From NCBI RefSeq assembly GCF_006335145.1, contig NZ_VDMN01000004.1:62001-126000 (forward strand): DNA of 64,000 nt. Direction: 5' to 3'. The stretch is from Aliirhizobium smilacinae. Its GTDB lineage: Bacteria; Pseudomonadota; Alphaproteobacteria; Rhizobiales; Rhizobiaceae. Shown here piece after piece: positions 51,068 through 60,459 of the stretch (position 1 is its first letter; each line of letters begins with the position of its first letter). The translations under genes were made by a program, and so were the position numbers. Under the pieces are notes generated by a model that was not told the DNA's origin, did no database searches, and saw only the letters and a program-made list of their open reading frames with translations.

Positions 51068-52084
51068 ATGCCTGACTTGAAGCCATTCCTCGCCAAGGTC
51101 GCCACCGGCGAATCGCTTTCCCGCGAAGAGGCGCACGACGCCTTCGGAATTCTGATGTCCGGCGAGGCGACGCCGTCGCAAATCGGCGGCTTCCTGATGG
51201 CGCTAAGGGTGCGGGGCGAAACGGTGGCGGAAATGACCGGCGCCGTCTCCACCATGCGCGCCAAGATGCTGCGTGTCGAAGCACCCGAGGACGCCGTCGA
51301 TATCGTCGGGACCGGTGGCGACGGTGCGGGAACCTACAACATCTCCACGCTGGCCTCGATCATCGCGGCAGGCGCTGGTGTGCCCGTGGCCAAGCACGGC
51401 AACCGGGCGCTCAGCTCGAAATCCGGCACCGCCGACGCGCTCTCCGCGCTTGGCGTCAATCTGGAGATCGGACCGAACCTGATCGCCCACTGCATCCGCC
51501 AGGCAGGCATCGGCTTCATGTTCGCCTCCATGCACCATGCCGCCATGCGTCATGTCGGCCCGAGCCGCGTGGAACTCGGCACGCGGACGATCTTCAACCT
51601 GCTTGGGCCGCTTTCCAATCCCGCTGGTGCAAAACGCCAGTTGCTCGGCGTCTATTCTCCGCAATGGCTGATGCCGATCGCGGAAACCCTGCGCGAGATG
51701 GGATCGGAAACCGTCTGGGTCGTCCACGGCGAAGGTCTCGACGAGATCACCACGACCGGCGCGACGCAGGTCGTCGCCCTCGAAAATGGCAAGATCCGCG
51801 AATTCGAACTGACGCCGGCCGATTTCGGCGTTGCGCCGGCAACGCTCGCCGACCTCAAGGGTGGCGATGGCGTTCATAACGCCGCGGCCCTGCGTGCCGT
51901 CCTCGGCGGCGCGAAGAACGCCTATCGCGATATCTCGCTCTGCAATGCGGCGGCAGCTCTGGTCGTTGCTGGCAAGGCGGAAACGCTGAAAGATGCTATG
52001 CTACTGGCCACCGCCTCCCTCGACGGAGGACAGGCCGCGGCAGCCCTCGACCGGCTCGTGGCGGTCTCCAACGAGAAGGAATAG
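51068..52084 (+). CDS. trpD: Anthranilate phosphoribosyltransferase
   Basis: A 338-residue enzyme joining anthranilate to phosphoribosyl pyrophosphate, the second step of tryptophan synthesis. The PRPP-binding motif GTGGDGAGTYNIST begins near residue 79. KHGNRALSSKSGTADAL and FNLLGPLSNPA follow in normal order. I chose the Met at 51068 (MPDLKPFL) because family members start there; an ATG three codons upstream sits too close to GAGG. It lies between the ppiD-like gene and trpC. Confidence 0.96.
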   Translation: MPDLKPFLAKVATGESLSREEAHDAFGILMSGEATPSQIGGFLMALRVRGETVAEMTGAVSTMRAKMLRVEAPEDAVDIVGTGGDGAGTYNISTLASIIAAGAGVPVAKHGNRALSSKSGTADALSALGVNLEIGPNLIAHCIRQAGIGFMFASMHHAAMRHVGPSRVELGTRTIFNLLGPLSNPAGAKRQLLGVYSPQWLMPIAETLREMGSETVWVVHGEGLDEITTTGATQVVALENGKIREFELTPADFGVAPATLADLKGGDGVHNAAALRAVLGGAKNAYRDISLCNAAAALVVAGKAETLKDAMLLATASLDGGQAAAALDRLVAVSNEKE

Positions 52085-52088
52085 GATC

Positions 52089-52907
52089 ATGGCCGATATC
52101 CTCGAAAAAATCGAAGCCTACAAGCGCGTCGAGATCGAAGCCGCCAAATCGGCCGTACCGCTTGCCGAAATCCGGGCACGCGCCGCCGAACAGTCGGCAC
52201 CCCGCGGTTTCCTCAAGGCGCTGCAGGCGAAAAAGCGGGCCGGTCAGTTCGGACTGATCGCCGAGATCAAGAAGGCAAGCCCGTCCAAAGGCCTGATCCG
52301 CCCCGATTTCGACCCGCCGGCATTGGCCGCTGCCTATGAATCCGGCGGTGCCGCCTGCCTTTCGGTTCTGACGGATACGCCGAGCTTCCAGGGCGCACCG
52401 GAATTCCTCGTCGCCGCCCGCAATGCCTGCGCGTTGCCGGCTTTGCGCAAGGATTTTATGTTCGAGCCCTATCAGGTCTATGAAGCGCGCGCCTGGGGCG
52501 CCGACTGCATCCTGATCATCATGGCCTCGCTGTCCGACGACGAGGCGCTGGCGCTCTACGAGACCGCCACCGAACTCGGCATGGACAGCCTTATCGAAGT
52601 GCATGACGAAGCGGAGATGGAACGGGCGCTGAAACTGCCCTCGCCGCTTCTTGGCGTCAACAACCGCAACCTGAGAACCTTCGAGGTCAGCCTCACCACC
52701 AGCGAACGCCTGTCCGCGATGGTGACCGGCGAAGACCGCCTGCTCGTCGGCGAGAGTGGAGTCTTCACCCATGAGGATTGCCTGCGTTTGCAGAAGGTCG
52801 ACATCAGCACCTTCCTCGTCGGCGAAAGCCTGATGCGCAAGGAAGATGTTGCGGCCGCGACACGGGTGCTGCTGACAGGCGAAGCAGGCACGCTGGCGGC
52901 CGAGTGA
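52089..52907 (+). CDS. trpC: Indole-3-glycerol-phosphate synthase
   Basis: A 272-residue TIM-barrel enzyme closing the indole ring in tryptophan synthesis. Conserved segments are LIAEIKKASPSKG, ALRKDFM, LGVNNRNLRTF and GESLMRKED. It is a monofunctional protein, without the fused TrpF domain of E. coli. The start codon is 4 bases after the trpD stop with GGAT(C) near; the gene end overlaps the moaC start by one base (TGATG). No trpE, trpG, trpF, trpB or trpA is nearby. Confidence 0.97.
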   Translation: MADILEKIEAYKRVEIEAAKSAVPLAEIRARAAEQSAPRGFLKALQAKKRAGQFGLIAEIKKASPSKGLIRPDFDPPALAAAYESGGAACLSVLTDTPSFQGAPEFLVAARNACALPALRKDFMFEPYQVYEARAWGADCILIIMASLSDDEALALYETATELGMDSLIEVHDEAEMERALKLPSPLLGVNNRNLRTFEVSLTTSERLSAMVTGEDRLLVGESGVFTHEDCLRLQKVDISTFLVGESLMRKEDVAAATRVLLTGEAGTLAAE

Positions 52908-53398
52908 TGGCCGAACAACCGAACAAGCTTACCCATATCGATCAGTCGGGCGAGGCCCATATGGTCGATGTCGGCGATAAGGCCGAGACAAGCCGTTCGG
53001 CCACTGCCGAAGGTTTCGTCCGCATGTTGCCGCAGACGCTGGCGCTGATCCGTGAGGGCAACGCCAGGAAGGGCGACGTGATCGGAACCGCGCGGCTTGC
53101 CGGCATCATGGCCGCCAAGAAGACATCCGATCTCATCCCCCTCTGCCACCCGCTGATGCTGACCAAGGTATCCGTCGAGATCACCGAGGACGAGGCCCTG
53201 CCCGGCCTGCGCGTCACCGCCACAGCAAAACTCACCGGCAGGACCGGCGTGGAGATGGAAGCGCTTACCGCCGTCTCGGTGACGTGCCTGACGATCTACG
53301 ACATGGCCAAGGCAGCCGACAAAGCGATGGAAATCGGCGGCATAAGGTTGTTGGAAAAGACCGGTGGCAAATCCGGCCATTATCACGCCGAAGCCTGA
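52907..53398 (+). CDS. moaC: Cyclic pyranopterin monophosphate synthase MoaC
   Basis: A 163-residue enzyme that forms cyclic pyranopterin monophosphate in the molybdenum-cofactor pathway, from the product of MoaA. Diagnostic segments are KKTSDLIPLCHPL, GVEMEALTAVSVTCLTIYDM and KSGHYHAE. It is translationally coupled to trpC (TGATG) and 12 bases before moeA. The gene pairs tryptophan with molybdopterin synthesis, a linkage seen in other Rhizobiaceae. Confidence 0.97.
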   Translation: MAEQPNKLTHIDQSGEAHMVDVGDKAETSRSATAEGFVRMLPQTLALIREGNARKGDVIGTARLAGIMAAKKTSDLIPLCHPLMLTKVSVEITEDEALPGLRVTATAKLTGRTGVEMEALTAVSVTCLTIYDMAKAADKAMEIGGIRLLEKTGGKSGHYHAEA

Positions 53399-53410
53399 GG
53401 AGATTTCGCC

Positions 53411-54631
53411 ATGGCGCTTTTGCCCGTTTCAGACGCCAGGGCCCGCCTGCTTGCCCGCGCCGAACCGCTTCGCGAAATCGAATCGGTTCCTCTCGGTGAT
53501 GCCACGACACGAGTTCTCGCCTCAGACATCCGGGCAAGACTGACTCAGCCGCCCTTCAATTCCTCCGCCATGGATGGTTATGCACTGGCTGCCGCAGACG
53601 CGCCGTCGATCGGCTCCGAACTGACGGTAATCGGCACCGCCGCCGCCGGTCACGCCTTCGAAGGCGCTTTAGGTCACGGCGAAACCGTCCGCATCTTCAC
53701 CGGCGCGCCGGTACCGGAAGGCGCCGACACGATCCTCATTCAGGAAGATGCCGAGAAGATCGGCGAAAACCGCATCCGCACGACATTCGAGGTCATCGAA
53801 GGAAGACACATACGTCCCCGCGGTCAGGATTTTGCCGAAGGCGAAACCGTGCTGAAGGCCGAAACGGTGATCGACTTCTCGCATCTGACAGTCGCCGCGG
53901 CGATGAACCACCCGACGCTCCCTGTGTTTCGCAGGCCGAAGGTGGCGATCCTTGCAACCGGTGACGAACTTATCCAGCCCGGCGGCACACCTGCACCCGC
54001 GCAGATCATCGCCTCCAACACGTTCGGCATTGCCGCGCTGGTGCGCGACAATAGCGGCGAGGTGCTCGATCTCGGCATCGCACCCGATGGCCAGGAGGCT
54101 ATTTCCGCCGCCATTAGCCGCGCCCGTGATGCCGGTGCCGATATACTCGTCACCCTCGGCGGCGCCTCCGTCGGCGACCATGATCTTGTGCAGGCGACCC
54201 TGAAATCCGCTGGAATGGAGCTCGATTTCTGGCGCATCGCCATGCGGCCCGGGAAACCGCTGATGGTCGGCTCACTGGACGGCATGCATGTGCTTGGTCT
54301 GCCCGGAAACCCCGTCGCAAGCCTTGTCACCGGCATGCTTTTCCTTGAGCCGCTGCTGCGCCGCCTCGCCCATCTGCCGGAGCGAAAGCGAGAAGTTTTG
54401 GGAATCACGGCACGAGCGCTTGCCGCAAACGACCAGCGGCAGGACTATCTCCGCGCGAAAATTACCCGCGACGAAGAGGGCAATCTGGTTGCCGACGCCA
54501 ATCCGAAACAGGATTCGTCGATGATGAAGATTTTTGCCCATGCCGACGGTCTCATCATCCGGGAGCCTCATGCTCCGGAACTGGCCGCAGGTGCGTCCTG
54601 CCCCATATTGCTCATCCGTCCTTTTGCGTGA
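53411..54631 (+). CDS. moeA: Molybdopterin molybdotransferase MoeA
   Basis: A 406-residue enzyme that inserts molybdate into adenylylated molybdopterin. Recognisable segments are FNSSAMDGYALAA (residue ~50), the GAPVPEGADTI loop, VAILATGDELIQPGG (~180), TLGGASVGDHDLV and FWRIAMRPGKPLMVG, and LPGNPVAS. Length is normal. ATG preceded by GAGGAGA. It follows moaC in the operon. Confidence 0.97.
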   Translation: MALLPVSDARARLLARAEPLREIESVPLGDATTRVLASDIRARLTQPPFNSSAMDGYALAAADAPSIGSELTVIGTAAAGHAFEGALGHGETVRIFTGAPVPEGADTILIQEDAEKIGENRIRTTFEVIEGRHIRPRGQDFAEGETVLKAETVIDFSHLTVAAAMNHPTLPVFRRPKVAILATGDELIQPGGTPAPAQIIASNTFGIAALVRDNSGEVLDLGIAPDGQEAISAAISRARDAGADILVTLGGASVGDHDLVQATLKSAGMELDFWRIAMRPGKPLMVGSLDGMHVLGLPGNPVASLVTGMLFLEPLLRRLAHLPERKREVLGITARALAANDQRQDYLRAKITRDEEGNLVADANPKQDSSMMKIFAHADGLIIREPHAPELAAGASCPILLIRPFA

Positions 54632-54674
54632 TCTGCACCTTTGAATGATCCAGGCGGACGAAAAATCCGTAGCC

Positions 54675-54692
54675 TTGGGCATGCATGCCCAA
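54675..54692. promoter_or_regulatory. 18-bp perfect palindrome before the photolyase gene
   Basis: TTGGGCATGCATGCCCAA is fully self-complementary. It ends one base before the AACGGAG ribosome site of the photolyase GTG start. It could be an operator or form a leader hairpin next to the ribosome site. Confidence 0.5.
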
Positions 54693-54704
54693 ACGGAGTA
54701 GATC

Positions 54705-56141
54705 GTGCCAGACAAGAGCCAAACAGCCGCCATCCTCTGGTTCCGCAAGGACCTTCGGCTCGATGACAATGCGGCGCTTCATGCCGCGATCGATGCAGGC
54801 GGCCCGGTCATCCCCGTCTATATCCGCGAACCCGAACATCCCGATACCGGCCCGCTCGGGTCAGCACAGGCCTGGTGGCTGCATCACTCGCTGGCAGGGC
54901 TAAAGGAACAGCTGAAGTCACTGAGCAGCGACCTGACGCTCGCCACCGGCAAGGCCGACGAAATCCTCATCGATTTCGCCCGAAAGACCGGCGCAGAAAC
55001 GGTTTACGTCAATCGTGCCTACGAGCGGACGGCGATCGACCGAGACATTGCTATTGCGCTCAAGGATGCGGGCATCGCCATCCGTGCCTTCCACGGGCAA
55101 TTGCTGCACGATCCGAAAACGATCCGCACCGGCTCTGGCAACGCGTTCAAGGTCTACACGCCGTTCTGGAACGCCATGCAGAAGCTGCACGAGCCGCATG
55201 AACCCATCGATCCGCCAAAAACCATTCCGTCTCCCGCAAGCCATCCCCGCTCCGAAGCTCTAGACGGCTGGAACCTGCTGCCGACCAGGCCGAATTGGGC
55301 AAAAGGCTTTTCCGAACACTGGACGCCCGGTGAAGCCGGTGCGCAGGAGAGGCTGGAAGACCTGATCGATGCCGACCTGCACGATTACAAGCGCGGCCGC
55401 GATTTTCCCGCGATCGAAGCAACATCCAGGCTTTCTCCGCATCTGGCGCTCGGCGAAATCTCTCCCGCCCGCATCTGGCACGCTACAAATGGGCTGGCGC
55501 AGAAACACCGGGACGATCTGGTGCATTATCGGAAGGAACTGGCCTGGCGAGATTTCTGCTACAATCTGCTTGTCGAGTTCCCTGAGCTTCGCACGAAGAA
55601 CTGGGACGACAAATTCGACGCTTTCGAATGGGATTTCGACGCTGCCGATTTCAGCGCCTGGACAAAGGGGTTGACCGGTTATCCGATCGTCGATGCCGGT
55701 ATGCGCGAACTCTGGCAGACCGGCTACATGCACAACCGGGTGCGGATGATCACGGCATCCTTCCTGATCAAGGACCTGCTGATCAACTGGCGGCGCGGCG
55801 AGGAATGGTTCCGCGATACGCTGCTCGATGCCGATCCGGCCAGCAATACCGCCAACTGGCAATGGGTGGCGGGATCGGGCGCCGACGCCTCGCCCTTCTT
55901 CCGCATCTTCAACCCGATCCTGCAGGGCGAAAAATTCGATCCCGACGGCGATTATGTCCGCCACTTCGTGCCGGAACTGAAAGACCTGCCGAAAAAATAC
56001 ATCCACAAGCCCTTCGATGCCCCCGACCATGTTCTGGCGGATGCAGGCGTGGATCTTGGAAAGACTTATCCGAAGCCCATCGTCAATCACGGTCTCGCGC
56101 GTGACCGTGCTCTGGAGGCCTACAAGGGCCTGAAAGGCTAG
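54705..56141 (+). CDS. phrB: Deoxyribodipyrimidine (CPD) photolyase
   Basis: A 478-residue class I photolyase that uses FAD and blue light to split cyclobutane pyrimidine dimers. The N-terminal photolyase domain starts ILWFRKDLRLDDNAALHAA. The C-terminal FAD-binding domain has TSRLSPHLALGEISP, then WRRGEEWF and ANWQWVAGSGADASPFFRIF, and ends with the conserved DPDGDYVRHFVPELKDLP. The start is a GTG with GGAG 6 bases upstream. A cryptochrome role is possible but the DNA-contact Trp residues look conserved. It follows moeA on the same strand, separated by the palindrome. Confidence 0.95.
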   Translation: MPDKSQTAAILWFRKDLRLDDNAALHAAIDAGGPVIPVYIREPEHPDTGPLGSAQAWWLHHSLAGLKEQLKSLSSDLTLATGKADEILIDFARKTGAETVYVNRAYERTAIDRDIAIALKDAGIAIRAFHGQLLHDPKTIRTGSGNAFKVYTPFWNAMQKLHEPHEPIDPPKTIPSPASHPRSEALDGWNLLPTRPNWAKGFSEHWTPGEAGAQERLEDLIDADLHDYKRGRDFPAIEATSRLSPHLALGEISPARIWHATNGLAQKHRDDLVHYRKELAWRDFCYNLLVEFPELRTKNWDDKFDAFEWDFDAADFSAWTKGLTGYPIVDAGMRELWQTGYMHNRVRMITASFLIKDLLINWRRGEEWFRDTLLDADPASNTANWQWVAGSGADASPFFRIFNPILQGEKFDPDGDYVRHFVPELKDLPKKYIHKPFDAPDHVLADAGVDLGKTYPKPIVNHGLARDRALEAYKGLKG

Positions 56142-56225
56142 CGCCGTACCGCAACGCGCGGGATTGGCGTTTCCATCACGACAATCGGCAACTACTCTCT
56201 CCCTTCCGGAAGAGGAGAGAGCGAG

Positions 56226-57140
56226 ATGGCGCGGCGAAAAATTGCGGTTGTCGGATTGGGCGGGATTGGCGGGGTCGCTGCCGCCTGCCTCAGCCTGTCA
56301 CCGGAGAATGACGTGACCGTCTGCGCCCGCAGGCAGATCGATAAGCTCACCTTCGACCACCTTGAAGAGAGCAAGCAGATACCGCTGAAAACGCTGACGG
56401 ACCCGAGCCGCGCCGAACCGGTCGATTGGGTTATCCTTTGCACCAAGGCGCAGGACAGCGCCTCCGCCGCTCCCTGGCTCGAGAGACTGTGCACCCCGCA
56501 AACGACCGTGGCCGTACTGCAGAACGGCATCTCCCACGAAGAGCGCGTAGGGCCTCACGCAAAAGGCGCCACCATCCTTCCGGCGATTGTCTATTACAAC
56601 GGCGAGCGGTTTGCGCCCGACCATGTCAGGCTCCGGCATATCCGCGGCCACGACCTGCTGGTCCCGGCCGGACTGCCGGGCGACGCATTCGCAGCGCTTT
56701 TCGAAGGCACGCCGATCGATGTCGGCCGCAGCGCGGAATTCATCACCTATCAATGGCGCAAACTGCTGGTCAACGTCATCGCCAACCCGATCACCGCCCT
56801 GACGCGCCAGAGGCTCGGCGTGTTCCAGAGACCGGACATTCAGGGCCTGTCGCTCGGCGTCCTTCGCGAAGCCGTTGCTGTCGGCCGGGCAGAGGGTGCG
56901 CAACTGCGCGACAACGAGGCAGAGACGATCCTGGAGACGTTTCTGGGCTATCCGCCGGAAGCAGGCACCTCGATGTATTTCGATTGCCTCGCGGGCCGCG
57001 CATTGGAAATCGAAGCGCTGAACGGCGCCGTCGTTGCGGCAGCAAGGCGCCACGGGCTTCCGACACCATTGAATGCGGCAATGCTGACACTGTTGACGGC
57101 GGTCAGCGATGCGAATGCGGCGGAAACCAAAACCCTCTAA
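56226..57140 (+). CDS. PanE/ApbA-family oxidoreductase (2-dehydropantoate 2-reductase-like)
   Basis: A 304-residue NADP-dependent reductase of the ketopantoate reductase fold. The Rossmann motif is VVGLGGIGG at 8-16; the catalytic-type Lys and Asn are in WRKLLVNVIANPITAL near residue 185. Paralogues in rhizobia often act on other 2-oxo acids, so the substrate is unclear. GGAAGAGGAG precedes the ATG. It is followed by an inverted-repeat element. Confidence 0.85.
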   Translation: MARRKIAVVGLGGIGGVAAACLSLSPENDVTVCARRQIDKLTFDHLEESKQIPLKTLTDPSRAEPVDWVILCTKAQDSASAAPWLERLCTPQTTVAVLQNGISHEERVGPHAKGATILPAIVYYNGERFAPDHVRLRHIRGHDLLVPAGLPGDAFAALFEGTPIDVGRSAEFITYQWRKLLVNVIANPITALTRQRLGVFQRPDIQGLSLGVLREAVAVGRAEGAQLRDNEAETILETFLGYPPEAGTSMYFDCLAGRALEIEALNGAVVAAARRHGLPTPLNAAMLTLLTAVSDANAAETKTL

Positions 57141-57199
57141 CAAGAGATTTGATCGAAGCTGGGCCGAATAGCATTTAGCGGCGGACCAAACTCAACCCT

Positions 57200-57310
57200 C
57201 ATTCCTGTCCTTGTGACAGGAATCCAGCCGTCGCGCGTCTGCGCGACGAGGAGAGTCTTTTCAGCCCAACGACTTGGGCTGACTGGATTCCTGTGACAAG
57301 CACAGGAATG
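57200..57310. repeat. Inverted-repeat intergenic element, second type
   Basis: Two 28-base arms, 57200-57227 (CATTCCTGTCCTTGTGACAG...) and 57283-57310, are reverse complements with two mismatches. Each arm contains its own dyad (ATTCCTGT/ACAGGAAT). Two shorter hairpins (GTCGCGCG/CGCGAC type at about 57229-57248 and AGCCCAA/TTGGGCT at 57263-57280) lie between. It sits between converging genes and differs in sequence from the element at 5545-5708. Confidence 0.8.
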
Positions 57311-57372
57311 ACGCAAAGATTCAGTCGTACAAGCGATCCAAACCCGATCGCAACCGAGTCTGTCTCATCTGA

Positions 57373-59001
57373 TTACACGAGCCGGTTCTGTTCCAGAGCC
57401 GCTTCGATGAAGCTTGCAAACAGCGGATGCGGATCGAGAGGACGGCTCTTCAGTTCCGGATGGTACTGGACGCCGATGAACCACGGGTGATCCGGATATT
57501 CGACGGTCTCCGGCAGAACGCCGTCCGGCGACATGCCGGAGAATACCAGGCCGCAGCTTTCCAGCCGTTCCTTGTAATCGACATTCACCTCGTAGCGGTG
57601 ACGGTGACGCTCGGAAATATCGGTCGAACCGTAGATCTCGGCGATCTTTGTATCCTTCTTCAGGCTCGCGGCGTAGGCGCCGAGACGCATCGTGCCGCCG
57701 AGATCGCCGGCAGCCGCACGCTTCTCCAGCGCATTGCCCTTCACCCATTCGGTCATCAAGCCGACGACCGGCTCTTTCGTCGGACCGAATTCGGTCGAGG
57801 AAGCGTGTTCGATACCGGCCAGATTGCGCGCCGCTTCCACGACCGCCATCTGCATGCCGAAGCAGATGCCGAAATACGGCACCTTGCGCTCACGGGCAAA
57901 CTGCGCGGCCTTGATCTTGCCTTCCGAACCGCGCTCGCCAAAACCGCCCGGCACCAGGATTCCGTTGACCTTTTCGAGGTAAGGCGCCGGGTCTTCTTTT
58001 TCGAAGACTTCCGACTCGATCCACTCAAGCTTGACCTTGACCTGATTGGCGATGCCGCCGTGATGCAGCGCCTCGATCAGCGACTTGTAGGCATCCTTGA
58101 GGCCGGTATATTTGCCGACGATCGCGATCGTGACTTCGCCTTCCGGCTGCTTGATACGGCTGCTGACCTCTTCCCACTGGTCGAGACGCGGCTTGGGAGC
58201 AGGCTCGATGCCGAAGGCGGCCAGAACCTCGTTGTCGAGACCTTCCTTGTGATAGGCGACCGGAACGTCATAGATGTTGGCAACGTCGAGCGCCTGGATG
58301 ACGGCAGAGGGACGGACGTTGCAGAACAGCGACAGCTTGCGGCGTTCGGCTTCCGGGATCTCGCGATCAGCGCGAACGAGCAGGATGTCGGGATGGATGC
58401 CGAGTGCCTGCAACTCCTTGACCGAATGCTGGGTCGGCTTGGTCTTCAGCTCGCCTGCAGCCGAAATATACGGCATCAGCGTCAAGTGAACATAGATCAC
58501 GGTGCCACGCGGCAGGTCGTTATTGACCTGGCGGATCGCCTCCATGAATGGCATCGCCTCGATATCGCCGACCGTGCCGCCGACTTCGCAGAGTACGAAA
58601 TCATAGTCGTCATTGCCCTCGGTGACGAAATCCTTGATCTCGTTCGTCACATGCGGAATGACCTGCACGGTTGCGCCGAGATAATCGCCGCGGCGTTCCT
58701 TGTCGATGATGTTCTTGTAGATCCGGCCGGTGGTGATGTTGTCGGTCTTGGTCGCCGAACGCCCGGTAAAGCGTTCGTAGTGACCGAGATCGAGATCCGT
58801 CTCGGCACCGTCGTCGGTGACGAAGACCTCGCCGTGCTGTGTCGGGCTCATCGTGCCCGGATCAACGTTGAGATAAGGATCGAGCTTCCTCAGCCGAACC
58901 CGGTAACCCCTCGCCTGAAGCAATGCTCCGAGGGCCGCGGCCGCAATTCCTTTTCCGAGGGAAGAAACCACGCCGCCTGTGATGAATACATATCGCGCCA
59001 T
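57373..59001 (-). CDS. pyrG: CTP synthase
   Basis: A 542-residue enzyme that aminates UTP to CTP with glutamine. The N-terminal synthetase domain begins MARYVFITGGVVSSLGKG and includes EVGGTVGDIEAMPF. The C-terminal class I glutaminase has the nucleophile Cys in FGICFGMQ and the His-Glu of QYHPELKSRP. I chose Met 59001 over the Met three codons upstream because it is the universal start. It is downstream of tpiA and secG on the same strand, an order seen in Rhizobiaceae. Confidence 0.97.
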   Translation of the reverse strand: MARYVFITGGVVSSLGKGIAAAALGALLQARGYRVRLRKLDPYLNVDPGTMSPTQHGEVFVTDDGAETDLDLGHYERFTGRSATKTDNITTGRIYKNIIDKERRGDYLGATVQVIPHVTNEIKDFVTEGNDDYDFVLCEVGGTVGDIEAMPFMEAIRQVNNDLPRGTVIYVHLTLMPYISAAGELKTKPTQHSVKELQALGIHPDILLVRADREIPEAERRKLSLFCNVRPSAVIQALDVANIYDVPVAYHKEGLDNEVLAAFGIEPAPKPRLDQWEEVSSRIKQPEGEVTIAIVGKYTGLKDAYKSLIEALHHGGIANQVKVKLEWIESEVFEKEDPAPYLEKVNGILVPGGFGERGSEGKIKAAQFARERKVPYFGICFGMQMAVVEAARNLAGIEHASSTEFGPTKEPVVGLMTEWVKGNALEKRAAAGDLGGTMRLGAYAASLKKDTKIAEIYGSTDISERHRHRYEVNVDYKERLESCGLVFSGMSPDGVLPETVEYPDHPWFIGVQYHPELKSRPLDPHPLFASFIEAALEQNRLV

Positions 59002-59085
59002 GGGAGTCACCGGTTACCTTTTCACACACGATTCCGCCAGCCCTAATTTTGCCAAACGCTAAAACGGCTGTGGAATGTTCACAAA

Positions 59086-59115
59086 ATAAAACCGGCAGGC
59101 TTTTGGCCTGCCGGA
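59086..59115 (-). terminator. Terminator after secG
   Basis: On the minus strand CCGGCAGGC/GCCTGCCGG form a perfect 9-bp stem with a 5-base loop, followed by TTTTATTTT. It suggests that pyrG is transcribed at least partly from its own promoter. Confidence 0.85.
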
Positions 59116-59137
59116 GCTTGAAGACTTGACCGAAGCC

Positions 59138-59596
59138 TTACTGGCCGGTCGGAACGGTGTTCGACGGCGCAGCAGGTGCCGCCGGAACAGCCGTAGCAGG
59201 TGCCTGACCGGCTGCCGGGGCAGACGGCGTGGCAGCGCCGGTTTCGGATGGAACGCCGTTGCCTGCAGGTGCCTGAGCCGGCGGTGCGGCCGGTGCTGGA
59301 CCGAGCTGATCGAGAATGCCGTTGCCCGTGCCCTGCTGGCTCTGCGGAATACGGTTCAGAATATCGGTCGGCTGCGAATCGTAACGGGCAAGAATGCCGA
59401 GCGCCAGCGAGGTGACGAAGAACAGCGCCGCCAGAATCGCCGTCGTGCGGGTCAGCGCATTGGCGGTGCCGCGCGCCGACATGAAGCCGGAGCCGCCGCC
59501 GATGCCCAGCCCGCCGCCTTCGGAGCGCTGGATGAGCACTACGCCGACGAGCGCAAGCACGATCATGAGATGAATGACGATCAGAACGGTCTGCAT
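59138..59596 (-). CDS. secG: Preprotein translocase subunit SecG
   Basis: A 152-residue inner-membrane subunit of the SecYEG channel. Two helices (about residues 2-20 and 53-72) flank the conserved cytoplasmic loop VLIQRSEGGGLGIGGGSGFM. The long Pro/Ala-rich C-terminal tail (from about residue 85) is typical of Rhizobiales SecG and absent from E. coli. It lies between tpiA and pyrG. Confidence 0.95.
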   Translation of the reverse strand: MQTVLIVIHLMIVLALVGVVLIQRSEGGGLGIGGGSGFMSARGTANALTRTTAILAALFFVTSLALGILARYDSQPTDILNRIPQSQQGTGNGILDQLGPAPAAPPAQAPAGNGVPSETGAATPSAPAAGQAPATAVPAAPAAPSNTVPTGQ

Positions 59597-59679
59597 GTAT
59601 CGGGTCCCTGCCCTACGCGGGCATCGAATAAGAGTTTTGCGGCTCTTTACATGAGGCTACCGCGGTTTCCAAGCCTTGA

Positions 59680-60459
59680 TTACAAGGTTTCCGCGATCAG
59701 CCCCTCATAGACGGAATAGATGGCGAGGAAGTCGGCCGCTTTCAAGCTCGCTCCGCCGATCAACGCACCATCGACATTGGCGATGCCCATCAGCACCTCG
59801 GCATTGCCCGGCTTGACCGAACCGCCATAGAGAATACGCATCGTTTTGCCTTCATCGCCAAAACGCCGCACCAGTTCGGAACGCATGAAAGCATGCGCGA
59901 CGGCGATGTCTTCGTTCGTCGGGGTCAACCCCGAACCGATCGCCCAGACCGGCTCATAGGCGATGACGGTGTTTTCAGCGTGGGCGCCATCGGGAATGGA
60001 TCCATCCAATTGCCGCTTCAGCACGTCCAGCGTCTGATAGCTGTCGCGCTCGCCCGCGGTTTCGCCGATGCAGATGATCGCTGTCAGATCCGCCTGATAG
60101 GCTGCAGCTGCCTTGTCACGAACGACATGATCGGTCTCGGCATGATCGGTGCGGCGCTCCGAATGGCCGAGAATGACGTGGGTTCCGAAGCAGTCGGCAA
60201 TCATCTCGGCCGAAATGTCGCCGGTATGGGCGCCCGAGACCTTCTGATGGCAATCCTGTGCGCCGATCATCAGCGGGCTGTCGGTGCACAGCGCCGTCGC
60301 GACATAGAGAAGCGTCGAGGGCGGGCAGATCAACGCTTCGACATGATCGGACAGGGGGCCGACCACTCCTTCGGCCATCGCCTTTATCTCGCCGAGCGCG
60401 TCACGGGTGCCGTTCATCTTCCAGTTTCCAGCCACGAGCGGGCGAACGTCTGGGGTCAT
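59680..60459 (-). CDS. tpiA: Triose-phosphate isomerase
   Basis: A 259-residue TIM-barrel enzyme interconverting glyceraldehyde-3-phosphate and dihydroxyacetone phosphate. The active-site Lys is in AGNWKMNG, His in VILGHSERR, and the catalytic Glu in VIAYEPVWAIGSG; the phosphate loop is LYGGSVKPGN. I chose Met 60459 because a strong GAGGAGG site precedes it; an upstream Met is part of the leader. First gene of a tpiA-secG-pyrG cluster. Confidence 0.97.
   Translation of the reverse strand: MTPDVRPLVAGNWKMNGTRDALGEIKAMAEGVVGPLSDHVEALICPPSTLLYVATALCTDSPLMIGAQDCHQKVSGAHTGDISAEMIADCFGTHVILGHSERRTDHAETDHVVRDKAAAAYQADLTAIICIGETAGERDSYQTLDVLKRQLDGSIPDGAHAENTVIAYEPVWAIGSGLTPTNEDIAVAHAFMRSELVRRFGDEGKTMRILYGGSVKPGNAEVLMGIANVDGALIGGASLKAADFLAIYSVYEGLIAETL

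Noticed and set aside
57427..59046. 539-codon plus-strand frame opposite pyrG
   Set aside because: Shadow of a universal gene; no motif and no plausible start.
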